The notes: a model not told the origin generated them from the sequence alone. Positions 43,562 through 54,616 are shown, counted from the first letter of the stretch. The stretch is 64,000 bases of DNA from Myxococcales bacterium (GCA_016794345.1 JAEUKE010000270.1:62001-126000); one strand, 5' to 3'. Numbers and translations: made by a program.

Positions 43562-45573
43562 GTGCGAAGGGCGCTGTCCTCGGTGCGGTCGACGTCGACG
43601 CCGAGGCGATCGCCCGTCCGGGCACCCGTGTCGGGGTCGCGCCCGGCGGCGAGGAGGTCGCGGTGCAGGAGCTGCGTCGACAGGATGGCGCAGATCGCCA
43701 TCTCGTCCGTGTTGCTCATCTTGTCGCCGCCCGTGCGCTTGCATTTGGCGACCAGCGAAGCGACCGCCTGAGGAGACCACAGCCCGGCCGCGGCGATCGC
43801 CTCCGGCGAGGTCACCTCGGCCACCCACTCCGGTGCAGAGGCGGAGAAAAAAGGCCGGGCCACCGGCGCGCGGTAGGGCTGCTTCTGCCGCGACCGGATC
43901 TGGTCCGGGACGAGGTCCGCCGTCGCCCGCTTGAGGATGTGTTTCTCGTCCAGGCCGAAGAGCTTCTGTTCGTCGGCGAGCGCCGGAGCGAGATCCAGGA
44001 CGTCCGGGTCGAGGAAGGGAAAGCGGCCCTCCACCGAGCTCGCCATCAACATGCGATCGCCCTGGGAGGAGAGGAGATAGCCGGAGAGGAGGGTCTCCAT
44101 CTCCAGCCACTGGGCTTTCGCGAGGGGCGAGTACCGCGCGAAGTCGGCGGGCAGCCGGGCCTCGAGCCTCGCTGCGCCGCCGCCGGTCGGCGCGGCCGCC
44201 CGGACCGTCTCGGCCAGCATCATCTGGATGCGGCTCGTCGTCTCCCAACGAGGGCGGTGAGAGTAGAAAGGGTCGTCGGTCGCCGAGAGGTTCCTGCCGA
44301 AGAAGGCCTTGGCCATCTCGACCTGCGCGACCGGGGATCGCGCGAGGTAGGGATAGAGGCGGAGCAGGAGCTGGGGCCGGCACTTGCTCTGGGGCTGCCG
44401 CGCCCAGAACCGACGCACCTTGTCCTCGCGGAACAGGTCGTAGCCCGCGAAGACCTCGTCCGCGCCTTCACCCGTCAACACGACCCGGTATCCGCTCTCG
44501 CGGACCAGACGCGAGAGCACGAGGAGCGGGGCAGGGGCCGTGCGGAGGAGCGGGGCCTCGGCGTGCCACACGACGTCGGGCAGCACCCGGGCGATGTCCG
44601 CGTCCGTGCAGCGGACCGAGGCGTGTTTCGTGCCCAGGTGTTTCGTGGCCGCCTCCTGGAAGGGGGTCTCGTCGAACTCCCGATCGGCGAACTCGACCGA
44701 AAACGTGGACAGCGAGACGTCCCCGCGGCGGGCCACGAGGGCGGCGACGATCGTCGAGTCGAGCCCGCCGGAGAGGTAGCTCCCCACCGGGACGTCGGCG
44801 CGGAGGCGGATCGTGGAAGCGGCCGAGAGGCGCGATCGGACGAGGGCGTCGTCGCCCGCGTCCCGCGCGCGGCGGCTCGTCGGGAACGCCGGCAAGTGAC
44901 GGGACACGACGCGGGGCTCGCGATCGCGGCCGCGCTCGAGGACCGCGACGGCGCCGGGCGGGACCTGGTGGACTCCGGCGAAGGGCGTCGTCGGCGCGAG
45001 CGGGGCCCAGAACGTCAGCGTCTCTTCGAGGCCGGCGGGGGAGAAGGCCCGCGGCACGTCCTTGTCGACGAAGAGCGCCTTCACCTCGCTCGCGAAGCGC
45101 AGGACGCGATCGTGGACGGTGTAAAAGAGCGGGAGGATTCCGGCGCGGTCACGGCAGAAGACGAGGCGGTCTTCGCGTTTGTCGAAGACCACGAAGGCGA
45201 ACTGGCCGTTCAGCCGCTCGAAGAGCGCGATACCGTGCTCCAGGTAGGCGTGCAGCAGCACCTCGGTGTCGCTCTTCGTGCGGAACACGTGCCCACGCGC
45301 CTCGAGGTCGCGCTTGAGCTCGACGTAGTTGAAGATCTCGCCGTTGAAGCAGATAACGACGGAACCGTCATGGCTTGCCATCGGCTGCCAGCCGCCCTCC
45401 GCGTCGATGATCGAGAGGCGCGCGTGCGAGAGGGTCACGCCGCCGTCGCGGTAGACGCCGAAGCCGTCCGGACCGCGGTGGCGGAGCGCCCTCGCCATGG
45501 CGAGCGCGAGGTCCCGGTGACCCGGTCGGCTGTCCTCGCGGTCGAGCGTCACCAAGCCCGCGATGCCACACAT
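43555..45573 (-). CDS. Glutamine-dependent asparagine synthase-type amidotransferase
   Basis: A 672-residue enzyme with a class II glutaminase domain (Cys2 of MCGIAGLV; RHRGPDGFG, SIID, FNGEIFNY) and an ATP-pyrophosphatase synthase domain (SYLSGGLDSTIVAALV, TGEGADEVFAGYD). It transfers ammonia from glutamine to a carboxylate activated as the adenylate; free Asp is only one possible substrate. Related enzymes in exosortase-linked and antibiotic loci act on other acids. Its ATG overlaps the stop of the ligase by one base. Together with an acyl carrier protein and a ligase it likely amidates a carrier-bound or released acid. The C-terminal 70 residues are an extension of unknown role. Confidence 0.88.
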   Translation of the reverse strand: MCGIAGLVTLDREDSRPGHRDLALAMARALRHRGPDGFGVYRDGGVTLSHARLSIIDAEGGWQPMASHDGSVVICFNGEIFNYVELKRDLEARGHVFRTKSDTEVLLHAYLEHGIALFERLNGQFAFVVFDKREDRLVFCRDRAGILPLFYTVHDRVLRFASEVKALFVDKDVPRAFSPAGLEETLTFWAPLAPTTPFAGVHQVPPGAVAVLERGRDREPRVVSRHLPAFPTSRRARDAGDDALVRSRLSAASTIRLRADVPVGSYLSGGLDSTIVAALVARRGDVSLSTFSVEFADREFDETPFQEAATKHLGTKHASVRCTDADIARVLPDVVWHAEAPLLRTAPAPLLVLSRLVRESGYRVVLTGEGADEVFAGYDLFREDKVRRFWARQPQSKCRPQLLLRLYPYLARSPVAQVEMAKAFFGRNLSATDDPFYSHRPRWETTSRIQMMLAETVRAAAPTGGGAARLEARLPADFARYSPLAKAQWLEMETLLSGYLLSSQGDRMLMASSVEGRFPFLDPDVLDLAPALADEQKLFGLDEKHILKRATADLVPDQIRSRQKQPYRAPVARPFFSASAPEWVAEVTSPEAIAAAGLWSPQAVASLVAKCKRTGGDKMSNTDEMAICAILSTQLLHRDLLAAGRDPDTGARTGDRLGVDVDRTEDSALRTW

Positions 45574-47060
45574 CAGAGCAAGTCCCCTTTGCGGACCTTG
45601 CCGCTGGCGGTGCGCGGGAGCTCGGCGATCACCTCGAGCTGCTTCGGGACCGCGACCTCGCCGAGGTGCTCGCGGACGTGGCGCCGCACGTCGTCCGCCG
45701 AGACGCTCGCGCCGTCCGCCAGGACCAGGAACGCCTTCACGGCCGTGCCGAGCGTCGGGTCGGGCACGCCGACGACCGCGACCTCTCGTACGCCTTCGAG
45801 CTCCGCGATGATGCCCTCCACCTCGACCGGGCTGATCTTCTCGCCGCGTGTCTTGATCACGTCGTCTTTCCGGGAGACGAACGTGAGGTAGCCGCGCTCG
45901 TCGAGGCGGAAGAGGTCGTTCGTGTGGAGGACCAGCTCGCCCGGCGTCGGGCCCGGCCTCAGGGTTCGCGCGGTCGCCTCGGGATCCCGGAAGTAGCCGC
46001 GCATCACGTTGCCCCCGCGGATGACCAGCTCGCCGACCTCACCGACCTCGGCGCGTGAGCCGTCCTCTCGCTCGAGCCAGGCTTCCTGGTTGGGCATCGA
46101 GATGCCGACCGAGCCGGCGAGTGACTCCGCCTCTTCGGGCGGCAGATAACAGACCCGCGTGCACTCGGTCTGGCCGTACATCGCGTAGAAGCGCACCTTG
46201 GGGAGGTGCTCGTGGAGCCGCGCCACCTGGGCGGCGGGCAAGGCGTAGGCGGCGTTCGTGAGGTAACGAAGGCTGGTGAGGTCGTACGTCCCGAGCTTCT
46301 TCAAGGAGAGGAGCGACGCGAAGATGGTCGGGACCCCGGCGAAGCCGGTCACCTTCTCCTGCATGAGGCGCTCGACGATCGGAAACGGCATGCCGTAGCC
46401 GCGTTCGAGGACGAGCGTGCCCCCGAACATGTGCGTGACGAGCATCTGGAAGAGGCCATACGTATGCGAGAGCGGCAGCACGCAGAGGATGACGTCCTCC
46501 GGGCCGTGATCGAGGTAGCTCCCGATGGCCAGGGAGCTGTTGCGGAGGTTCGCGTAGGAGAGCATGACGCCCTTCGGCTCGCCCAGGCTCCCGCTGGTCC
46601 AGCAGATCGTCGCGAGGTCCGCGTCGATGGATGCGCGCTCCCCGGGGCCGGCGTCCGTCCTCGCGACCTCCTCCTCGAAGGTGGCTTCGTCGTCCACCAC
46701 GAGCGATGGCTCGGCCAGCGAGAGGAGGCGTGCTCTCCGCTGAGGCCTGAGCGCGCCGCCCACGAGGGAGGGGATCGCGTCGGCGCGCAGCGCGCCGTAG
46801 AAGGCGAGCACACACGCGACCGAGTTCTCGAGAGCGACGAGGACGCGGCTCTGCCGCGTCACGCCGCGCGCGCGCATGTGGCGGGCCGCCCGATCGACGA
46901 GCGAGTCGAGCTCCGCGTATCCGATGCGGCGAGACCCGAAGACGAGCGCGGGGTGGTCCGGCCGCTCGCGGCCGAACACCCGAAGCGCGTTGTCGACGAG
47001 GAACGCGTCGGTGCGCGGATCGCGCGCGACCCGCGGCTGCGCTCGGACCGGGTCAGCCAC
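45573..47060 (-). CDS. AMP-forming acyl ligase
   Basis: A 495-residue adenylate-forming enzyme of the ANL superfamily. It shows the phosphate loop TSGSLGEPKGVMLSY, the YGQTECTRV motif, the hinge FVSRKDDVIKTRGEKISPVE and the C-terminal catalytic Lys in RTASGKVRKGDLL. It activates a carboxylic acid as acyl-AMP and probably loads it onto the acyl carrier protein encoded just before it, whose gene overlaps this one by 8 bp. Layout resembles the exosortase A-associated acyl ligases, though no exosortase gene is in the window. The substrate is unknown. The start is GTG. Confidence 0.9.
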   Translation of the reverse strand: MADPVRAQPRVARDPRTDAFLVDNALRVFGRERPDHPALVFGSRRIGYAELDSLVDRAARHMRARGVTRQSRVLVALENSVACVLAFYGALRADAIPSLVGGALRPQRRARLLSLAEPSLVVDDEATFEEEVARTDAGPGERASIDADLATICWTSGSLGEPKGVMLSYANLRNSSLAIGSYLDHGPEDVILCVLPLSHTYGLFQMLVTHMFGGTLVLERGYGMPFPIVERLMQEKVTGFAGVPTIFASLLSLKKLGTYDLTSLRYLTNAAYALPAAQVARLHEHLPKVRFYAMYGQTECTRVCYLPPEEAESLAGSVGISMPNQEAWLEREDGSRAEVGEVGELVIRGGNVMRGYFRDPEATARTLRPGPTPGELVLHTNDLFRLDERGYLTFVSRKDDVIKTRGEKISPVEVEGIIAELEGVREVAVVGVPDPTLGTAVKAFLVLADGASVSADDVRRHVREHLGEVAVPKQLEVIAELPRTASGKVRKGDLL

Positions 47061-47301
47061 CCTTCTTTCGCGTCACGTAAGCGACAAGCCTCGCGACCGA
47101 GCCGAAGTTGTCGGGGACCATGTCCTCGTCGTCCACCACGACGCCGAGGTCCGACTCGAAGAAGCCGGCGATCTCGAGGACACCCGTGGAGTCCAGGATG
47201 CCTTGATCGAGCAGCGGTACGTCCGACGCGAGATCTTGCGTCATGCCGCGGTAACCGAAGCTCTGAACCAGGAAGGACCGAATCTGTGACTCGTAGCTCA
47301 T
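47053..47301 (-). CDS. Acyl carrier protein
   Basis: An 82-residue acidic carrier protein. The phosphopantetheine attachment serine is Ser38 in ILDSTGVLEI, where the usual DSL reads DST. The length and helical pattern fit a stand-alone ACP. It lies between the NadE-like and the ligase genes, overlapping the latter, and is the obvious carrier for the activated acid. No phosphopantetheinyl transferase gene is in the window. The ATG at 47299-47301 fits the usual start. Confidence 0.9.
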   Translation of the reverse strand: MSYESQIRSFLVQSFGYRGMTQDLASDVPLLDQGILDSTGVLEIAGFFESDLGVVVDDEDMVPDNFGSVARLVAYVTRKKGG

Positions 47302-47318
47302 GGGGTTTTGTTTCTCGC

Positions 47319-48281
47319 CTAGCGGTCGTCGACCAGGAGCGGCGCGGCGTGGAGGTACTCGGCGACGCGGCGCTTGGATGCGATGTCCTTGTAGACGCGC
47401 TCGACCTGCTCGGGCGTGATCTCCACGACCGGCGCGACCTCCGCGGGGGCGATGCCCTTGTCGAACGCGTAGAGGCAGAGGTCCATCTTGGCGTAGGGGA
47501 GGGAGAAGTAGAACTCGTCCTGACCTTGTGGCATCGAGAACGTGTCCGTCGTCGGCGGCCGCTTGCGGATCTCCTCCGGAACACCGAGGTGCTCGGCCAT
47601 GGCGAAGACCTGCGTCTTGAACAGGTGGGCGATGGGCTTGAAGTCCGCCAGGCCGTCGCCGCCTTTCACGAAGAAGCCTTGATCGTACTCGAGGCGGTTG
47701 GGCGTGCCGGCGACCGCGTAGTTGAGGCGGTCCGCGTGGTAGTACTCCATGTTCGTCCGCAGGCGCTGCTTGAAGTTCGTCGCCGCGACGAGCTGGAGGT
47801 AGGGCTTGAGCGGCATCCGCTTCGTCTGCGTACCGCTCGCGGTCGAGACCGTCAGATGCGAGACGTTCAGCCGGTCGGAGTCGAGGATCGAGGGCAGGGT
47901 GATCTTGAAGCGATCGCCTGCCGCGTACTCCGGGAAGACCTGCCGGATTGCCTCGTCCTGGCGGGCGTAGCAGCCCGAGCCCGTGAGCGCGGGCTGGATG
48001 TCCTCCACCACCGTCTGGATGCCGAGCACGTCCGCGAGCGCGCGCCCGAGCCGCAGGGCGTCGGACGACGAGTCCCGCTCGGGCAGGAAGAGGCCGAGCA
48101 CGTGCTCCTTCCCGAGGGCCCGAGCGCAGAGCGCGCCCACGACGGAGCTGTCGATTCCGCCCGACAACCCCACGACCGCCCCACGGCGCCGCAGCGTGCC
48201 GAAGACCTGCTTTCGGATCGCGTCCTCGATGCGCGCCGCTTCGGCGGCGCAGTCGAGCCCCATCACCTCGCGGGAGAACAT
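47319..48281 (-). CDS. nadE: NAD synthase-like amidotransferase
   Basis: A 320-residue ATP-pyrophosphatase of the NadE family, with PP-loop LSGGIDSSVVGA (40-46), GTPNRLEYDQGFFVKGGDG and KPPTTD-like RPPTTDTF motifs. There is no glutaminase domain, so it uses free ammonia. It could make NAD for the cell, but as first gene of an operon with an asparagine synthase-type enzyme, ligase and carrier protein it may serve a biosynthetic amidation instead. Some exopolysaccharide and secondary-metabolite loci carry such NadE relatives. The ATG at 48281 was chosen over a longer in-frame reading. Confidence 0.85.
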   Translation of the reverse strand: MFSREVMGLDCAAEAARIEDAIRKQVFGTLRRRGAVVGLSGGIDSSVVGALCARALGKEHVLGLFLPERDSSSDALRLGRALADVLGIQTVVEDIQPALTGSGCYARQDEAIRQVFPEYAAGDRFKITLPSILDSDRLNVSHLTVSTASGTQTKRMPLKPYLQLVAATNFKQRLRTNMEYYHADRLNYAVAGTPNRLEYDQGFFVKGGDGLADFKPIAHLFKTQVFAMAEHLGVPEEIRKRPPTTDTFSMPQGQDEFYFSLPYAKMDLCLYAFDKGIAPAEVAPVVEITPEQVERVYKDIASKRRVAEYLHAAPLLVDDR

Positions 48282-48399
48282 GGTCCGGCAGGCTAGTCCC
48301 GCAGAATCGGAGTTTCCACGCCAAACAGGTGCGACGCCCAACCTGAAACGGCCTTACCAGTCGATGCGCACCCGGCGCGTGTGTGGTACTCGCGAAGCC

Positions 48400-49770
48400 A
48401 TGGAGACGAGGTCCACCCGCAGGAAGTTCGTCTGGGCGCTCGCGGCGGTGGGCGGCACGGCAGCAGCAGCGGCAGCCGCGGCCATGCACCGGAGCATCCT
48501 GGCCAGGCTGTCGCTCTTGACGCGTCTGCCGGAGTTCTCTGCCACCCCGCCGCTGGTCCCCCACGATCCGGTCAAGGACAAGCGGACGCTCTACGTGTCC
48601 CAAGGGAAGGGCCCGTCCGGCAACGTGGACGCAGTCGTCGAGAAGCTCGGGGGCATCGAGCGCCTCGTTGGAGCTGACGACGTCGTCATCATCAAGGTCA
48701 GCGCGCAGTGGTGGAACATCGGCATGACGAACGTCGCGTCCGTCAAGCGGATGATCGAGCTCGTCGTCGGCCGGCCCGGGTTCACGGGGGAGGTCATCGT
48801 CTTCGAGAACACCCACTTCCGGCTCGCCGACGGCTCGGGCCTCTCCCGCGCGTTCACCCACCCGAGCGTGCGCAACGTGGACGTCGAGGGCTGGACGAAG
48901 ATGGGCGATCTGCTCGGCCACTTCGAGAAGGAGAAGGCGCCCGTCTCGTTCGTGGGGCTCGTGGACGCCGGCACGAGCAGCATGGGAGGTGACCACTGGC
49001 ACGACCATGCTCACGAGCACGGCGTGTATGGGGGCGATGGCCGCGGGCCCATCGCGGACGGCGAAGACCGGGACGGCTACCACTGGGACTTCTCCCGCAC
49101 CTTCCGCAAGAAGCGGAGCTGGGTGGACAGCGCCCAGACGCCGCTCACCTGGCCGCGCTTCACCTCGCCGCGCACGGGGGTGGTGGTGGACCTGAAAGAC
49201 GGCCTCTTCGAGCGGAAGGACGGCGCGCTCCATCCGCTGGGGCGCAAGCTCACCTTCGTCAACATGACGACGGCAAACGAGCACGTCTCCACCGGGCTCA
49301 CCTGCGCGTGCAAGAGCGCCATGGGCATCGTCGACATGAGCGCCGGTCGCAACGGGACGGACCCGCGCGTCCGGGACTACCAATCCGTCCACTACTTCGG
49401 TGAGCCGGGCGCGAGCTGGCGCATGGCCGGGCCGCTCGCCCACTTCGCCAAGGAGGTTCGGGCGCCGGATCTCTACCTCGCGTGTGCGGAGTACGTCGGC
49501 CTCGTGCCCGCCGCGGGCTTGCCTGGCGAGGAGCCCGACCTCCGGATCGAGGAGGCCTCGGCGATCCGCGCGGGGACGGTCGTGGCGGGGACCGATCCGG
49601 TCGCGATCGACACCTGGGTGGCGAAGAACCTCCTCCTGCCTCGCGGCGGAAAAAATCGCTCGCGGTACGACGTCGACGATCCCGACTCGGTCCTCTCCCG
49701 GTTCCTCAGGTATTACCGCGAGGTTCACGGGAGCGGCACGCTCGACCCGGCGTTGATCGACGTGGCCTGA
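48400..49770 (+). CDS. Tat-exported DUF362 protein
   Basis: A 456-residue protein with a twin-arginine signal (STRRKFVWALAAVGG plus an Ala-rich hydrophobic stretch). The mature part follows DUF362: VVIIKVSAQWWNIGMTNVAS, PGFTGEVIVFENTHF, and a C-terminal GTVVAGTDPVAIDTWVAK block. Many DUF362 proteins also carry ferredoxin-type iron-sulfur clusters; here the only close Cys pair is TCACKS, so no such cluster is evident. A His-rich stretch (GDHWHDHAHEHG) could bind metal. It is divergent from the amide operon, 118 bases apart. Function of the family is unknown. Confidence 0.85.
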   Translation: METRSTRRKFVWALAAVGGTAAAAAAAAMHRSILARLSLLTRLPEFSATPPLVPHDPVKDKRTLYVSQGKGPSGNVDAVVEKLGGIERLVGADDVVIIKVSAQWWNIGMTNVASVKRMIELVVGRPGFTGEVIVFENTHFRLADGSGLSRAFTHPSVRNVDVEGWTKMGDLLGHFEKEKAPVSFVGLVDAGTSSMGGDHWHDHAHEHGVYGGDGRGPIADGEDRDGYHWDFSRTFRKKRSWVDSAQTPLTWPRFTSPRTGVVVDLKDGLFERKDGALHPLGRKLTFVNMTTANEHVSTGLTCACKSAMGIVDMSAGRNGTDPRVRDYQSVHYFGEPGASWRMAGPLAHFAKEVRAPDLYLACAEYVGLVPAAGLPGEEPDLRIEEASAIRAGTVVAGTDPVAIDTWVAKNLLLPRGGKNRSRYDVDDPDSVLSRFLRYYREVHGSGTLDPALIDVA

Positions 49771-49812
49771 GGTGCGCGTGTAAGGCCGCCCGCCCGCGGG
49801 CGTTCCTTCCGC

Positions 49813-50730
49813 ATGAAGAGCCTTCGCCCCCTCGCTTGCGCCGCGTTCCTTCCTCTCGCGCTCGGGTCCTTCGCGTGCAGCGGAGCGAGCCGCGACGCCG
49901 CGGGGCCGAGCTCCCCGGCGGAGCAACGCGCCTCGTGGGGGCTCGACGCGCCGCCGCCGGCACCGGGCGGCGAGGCCGCCTCCGCGGCTCCGAGCACGGC
50001 GCAGGGGGCGGACGCGGCTACGGGCCGGCGCCAGAGCTTCGATGACCGCCCGGCCGCCGAGCCCCAAGCGCGCCCCGGGCTCGGGACCGAGTTCGGCGAG
50101 ACGCGGACCTCGCACATCTCGTCGAGCCCGTTCTCGCGAGCGGACGCGAAGAGCCCCTTTGCGACCGGGGCGCTCTTCTACAACGACGAGGAGGGCGCGC
50201 GCGCCATGGCCACGGCGTCGGGGTTCCAGAGGACGTCCGAGGGAGGGATCGAGATCGGCGGCGGCATCCTCACGGCTCGGCTCAAGGGCGACGACGGGCG
50301 GTTCTTGAGCGGGTTCGAGGCCGGCGGGAAGGAGTTCGTGACCGGCATGGCGGGCGACCGGTATTCGATCGTGGTGGAGAGCCACGTCCCCGCGCGCCTC
50401 GAGGTCGTGGTCTCGGTCGACGGCCTCGACGTGATCGACGGACGTCCGGCGAGCTTCTCGAAGCGAGGCTACCTGCTGGACCCTCACGGCTCGATCGAGA
50501 TCGACGGCTTCCGGCAGAGCATGGAGACGGTGGCCGCCTTCCGCTTCGGCGCGGTGAGGGACTCTTACGCGGAGAAGAAACACGGCGACGCGCGCAACGT
50601 CGGCGTCATCGGGCTCGCCGTGTTCCACGAGCGCGGCGATACGCCGGGGCTCTGGGGCCGCGGAGAGGCTCAGCGGCGGCTCGACGCCAACCCGTTCCCG
50701 GGCCAGTTCGCGACCCCGCCCGGCAGGTGA
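49813..50730 (+). CDS. Lipoprotein of unknown function
   Basis: A 305-residue protein with a lipoprotein signal (CAAFLPLALGSFAC) and a long Ala/Pro/Gly-rich linker to about residue 110. The globular part (GSIEIDGFRQSMETVAAFRF and neighbours) is beta-rich, and ends GQFATPPGR. A related C-terminal segment, with conserved FRFGAV and NVGVIGLAVF, occurs in various myxobacterial surface proteins, but I have no function to offer. It follows the DUF362 gene by 42 bases on the same strand and may be co-transcribed. Confidence 0.7.
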   Translation: MKSLRPLACAAFLPLALGSFACSGASRDAAGPSSPAEQRASWGLDAPPPAPGGEAASAAPSTAQGADAATGRRQSFDDRPAAEPQARPGLGTEFGETRTSHISSSPFSRADAKSPFATGALFYNDEEGARAMATASGFQRTSEGGIEIGGGILTARLKGDDGRFLSGFEAGGKEFVTGMAGDRYSIVVESHVPARLEVVVSVDGLDVIDGRPASFSKRGYLLDPHGSIEIDGFRQSMETVAAFRFGAVRDSYAEKKHGDARNVGVIGLAVFHERGDTPGLWGRGEAQRRLDANPFPGQFATPPGR

Positions 50731-50733
50731 GCG

Positions 50734-52284
50734 TCAGGGTGCGGTGGCGGTCGCCTGCGCCACCGCCTCGGAGAGCTGGCGCACGGTGAACGGCTTCGCG
50801 AGCAACGAGCGCGCGCCTTCCCCGATCACCGTCTCCTCGTCGGAGCGGTCGAGGTGCCCGCTCGTCAAAATGACGGGAACGTCAGGCGCCAGGCGACGGA
50901 GCCGCGCCAGCGCGTCTCGGCCGTTCAGCTTTGGCATGACCACGTCGAGGAGGACGAGATCGATCTTCTTCTGCTCGGAGACGACCCGGTCGATGGCCTC
51001 CTGGCCGTCGCGGGCCTCGAGCACCACGTGACCGAGCTGCTCGAGCGAGCGCCTCGTCGCGTCGCGCACCATGCGTTCGTCGTCCACCACCAGGATCTTC
51101 AGGCTGCGGCCTGCCTTCTCCGGCTGCCTGGTCGCGGGCAAGCTGGTGACGGACGAGCGCGCGACCGGGAGCGTCACGCGGAAGATTGCGCCGCGCGGCT
51201 GGTTGTCCAGCACCTCCAGTCGGCCGCCGAAAGCTCGCACCGCCGCGTGTACGGTGGCGAGGCCGAGGCCCGTGCCCGGCCTGCCCTCACCCTTCGTCGT
51301 GAAGTAGGGCTCGAAGATGTGATCGCGGATCTCCGGCGGGACACCGGGACCGGTGTCGGCGACGGTGAGGACCACGTGTTGGCCCGGGGCGAGCGGGATC
51401 GGCGGGGCCTCGAGGTGGACGTCTTCCACCGTGACCGAGAGCTTGCCGCCGTCCGGCATCATCGCGTCTCGCGCGTTGATGAGGAGGTTCAGACAGAGCT
51501 GCTCGATCTGCGAGGGGTCGCCGCGGACGATGCCCGTGCCGCGGAGGGCGAAGGTCACCTCGATGTTCCGGTCGAATGTCCGCTTGGTCAGGTCGAGGAC
51601 GGAGCGCACCGCCGACGCGAGATCGAACCGCGTGGCCTTCCCGCTTCCGGCTCGGCCGAACGCGAGGAGCGCCTTCGTGAGCTGCGAGGCGCTGGTCACG
51701 GCCGCGCCGATCTCCGCGAGCTCAGGCGCGAAGGGTGACGCTGGATCCCGGGCGCGGATGTCCTCGGCGATGATGCTGATCGACGTGAGGATGTTGTTGA
51801 AGTCGTGGGCGACGCCGGTCGCGAGCTGGCCGAGCGACCGGAGGCGCTCCCCCTGCCTCAGCTGCTCCTCCGACGCCGCCCGGGCGCGGAAGGCCTGCGC
51901 CTCGGTCGTGATGTCCTCGAACGAGATGACGACGAGCTCCACCTCGCCGCTCTCGCCGATCCAGGGACGCGCCGTCGCGCGGACGTCGACGCGGGTTCCG
52001 TCGGGGCGATGGATGACGATGTCGTCGACCTTGACGATGGTCCGCTCTCGCAGGGCCCGCGAGAAGGGGAGCTTGTCTTCCGGGTAGGCGGCGCCGTGCG
52101 CATCGCGGATGCCGTAGGGCTCCGTGTAACCGCCGGCCGCCACGTCGCTCCGCGCGTCCATCCCCATGATCTCGCGGAAGACCTTGTTCGAGAGGACGAG
52201 CTCGCCGCTCGGCGCCTTGGCGATCCAGACGCCGACCGCCAGGAGGTCCAGGATGTCCGCAGGAATCTTCGGCTCCCCAGCCAC
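50734..52284 (-). CDS. Hybrid histidine kinase with PAS and REC
   Basis: A 516-residue soluble kinase: PAS domain (about 8-125), HisKA with GVAHDFNNILTSI (His near 165), ATPase domain (NLLINARDAM, DTGPGV, GTGLGLATVHA) and C-terminal receiver with the phosphoacceptor in LLDVVMPKLNG. The order matches the other hybrid kinase at 27333, but with a single PAS. A GTG at 52282-52284 is the most likely start; a TTG further out is possible. It is convergent with the lipoprotein gene, three bases apart, and follows the Ser/Thr kinase gene on the same strand. Confidence 0.9.
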   Translation of the reverse strand: MAGEPKIPADILDLLAVGVWIAKAPSGELVLSNKVFREIMGMDARSDVAAGGYTEPYGIRDAHGAAYPEDKLPFSRALRERTIVKVDDIVIHRPDGTRVDVRATARPWIGESGEVELVVISFEDITTEAQAFRARAASEEQLRQGERLRSLGQLATGVAHDFNNILTSISIIAEDIRARDPASPFAPELAEIGAAVTSASQLTKALLAFGRAGSGKATRFDLASAVRSVLDLTKRTFDRNIEVTFALRGTGIVRGDPSQIEQLCLNLLINARDAMMPDGGKLSVTVEDVHLEAPPIPLAPGQHVVLTVADTGPGVPPEIRDHIFEPYFTTKGEGRPGTGLGLATVHAAVRAFGGRLEVLDNQPRGAIFRVTLPVARSSVTSLPATRQPEKAGRSLKILVVDDERMVRDATRRSLEQLGHVVLEARDGQEAIDRVVSEQKKIDLVLLDVVMPKLNGRDALARLRRLAPDVPVILTSGHLDRSDEETVIGEGARSLLAKPFTVRQLSEAVAQATATAP

Positions 52285-52298
52285 GCGCGCATGGTACC

Positions 52299-52309
52299 AA
52301 AAAAAAGGG

Positions 52310-52318
<9 letters not shown>
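52299..52318 (-). terminator. Possible minimal intrinsic terminator
   Basis: On the minus strand a short GGCT-CGT-AGCC stem overlaps the Ser/Thr kinase stop codon and is followed by a run of eight T. The stem is only 4 bp, so efficiency is doubtful, but a T8 run is rare in this GC-rich DNA. Confidence 0.4.
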
Positions 52319-54160
<1,842 letters not shown>

Positions 54161-54181
54161 GAGCGCATGGTAACCCCAGCG

Positions 54182-54616
54182 TCAGCTGGGCGGCGTGCCG
54201 GGCGGCAGGTGGATCGGAAGAAACTCGATCTTCTCCGGCTGCCAATAATAGAGTTCACCGTTCTCGCCGGCGACGAGGCGCCGAGCGCCGCGGCCCTGCA
54301 CGTTGGGCGTGGGCACGGTGTACTCGCGGTAGTAGCCGAGAGGCTTCTCGGGGAGGCGGCCCTGCGCGTTCTCGTAGACCTGTCCGTCTTCGTCGTAGTC
54401 GAACGGGCCGCGGCGCTGGACATGGCCGATGACCTGCGTGAGCGGGCGGATCTCGTTCGGATCCGTCAGCGCGGCCAGCCCGGGCATTTCCGGCGTCTCG
54501 TAGCCGCCCACCGTGCCGCCTTCGATGCCCTCCTCGAACGGCTCGTCCGATGGGCAACCGAGGGAACAAAGCGCCCACGCGGCACAAACGAAGAGACCCT
54601 TTCGCACGGGCGGCAT
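54182..54616 (-). CDS. Barnase-type RNase lipoprotein, His lost
   Basis: A 144-residue protein with a lipoprotein signal (LFVCAAWALCSLGC) and a microbial RNase domain (PF00545, N1/T1/barnase group): YENAQGRLPEKPLGYYREYT, then GRGARRLVAGENGELYYW. The general base Glu (Glu98 in REY) and the Arg pair (112-113) match barnase. The segment that should read DHYQTF reads PEKIEF, placing Glu128 where barnase has its catalytic His102. Activity is therefore doubtful, and a binding role is possible. Myxobacteria carry several lipidated relatives. No barstar-like inhibitor gene is seen nearby. It lies between two kinase genes on the same strand. Confidence 0.8.
   Translation of the reverse strand: MPPVRKGLFVCAAWALCSLGCPSDEPFEEGIEGGTVGGYETPEMPGLAALTDPNEIRPLTQVIGHVQRRGPFDYDEDGQVYENAQGRLPEKPLGYYREYTVPTPNVQGRGARRLVAGENGELYYWQPEKIEFLPIHLPPGTPPS

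Noticed and set aside
42485-48281. Full exosortase/EPS or NRPS/PKS locus
   Set aside because: No exosortase, glycosyltransferase, ketosynthase or condensation domain is present in or near the operon.
47053-50628. 1191-residue minus-strand open frame
   Set aside because: It runs antisense through the DUF362 gene and the following lipoprotein; only its last 83 codons (the carrier protein) are real.
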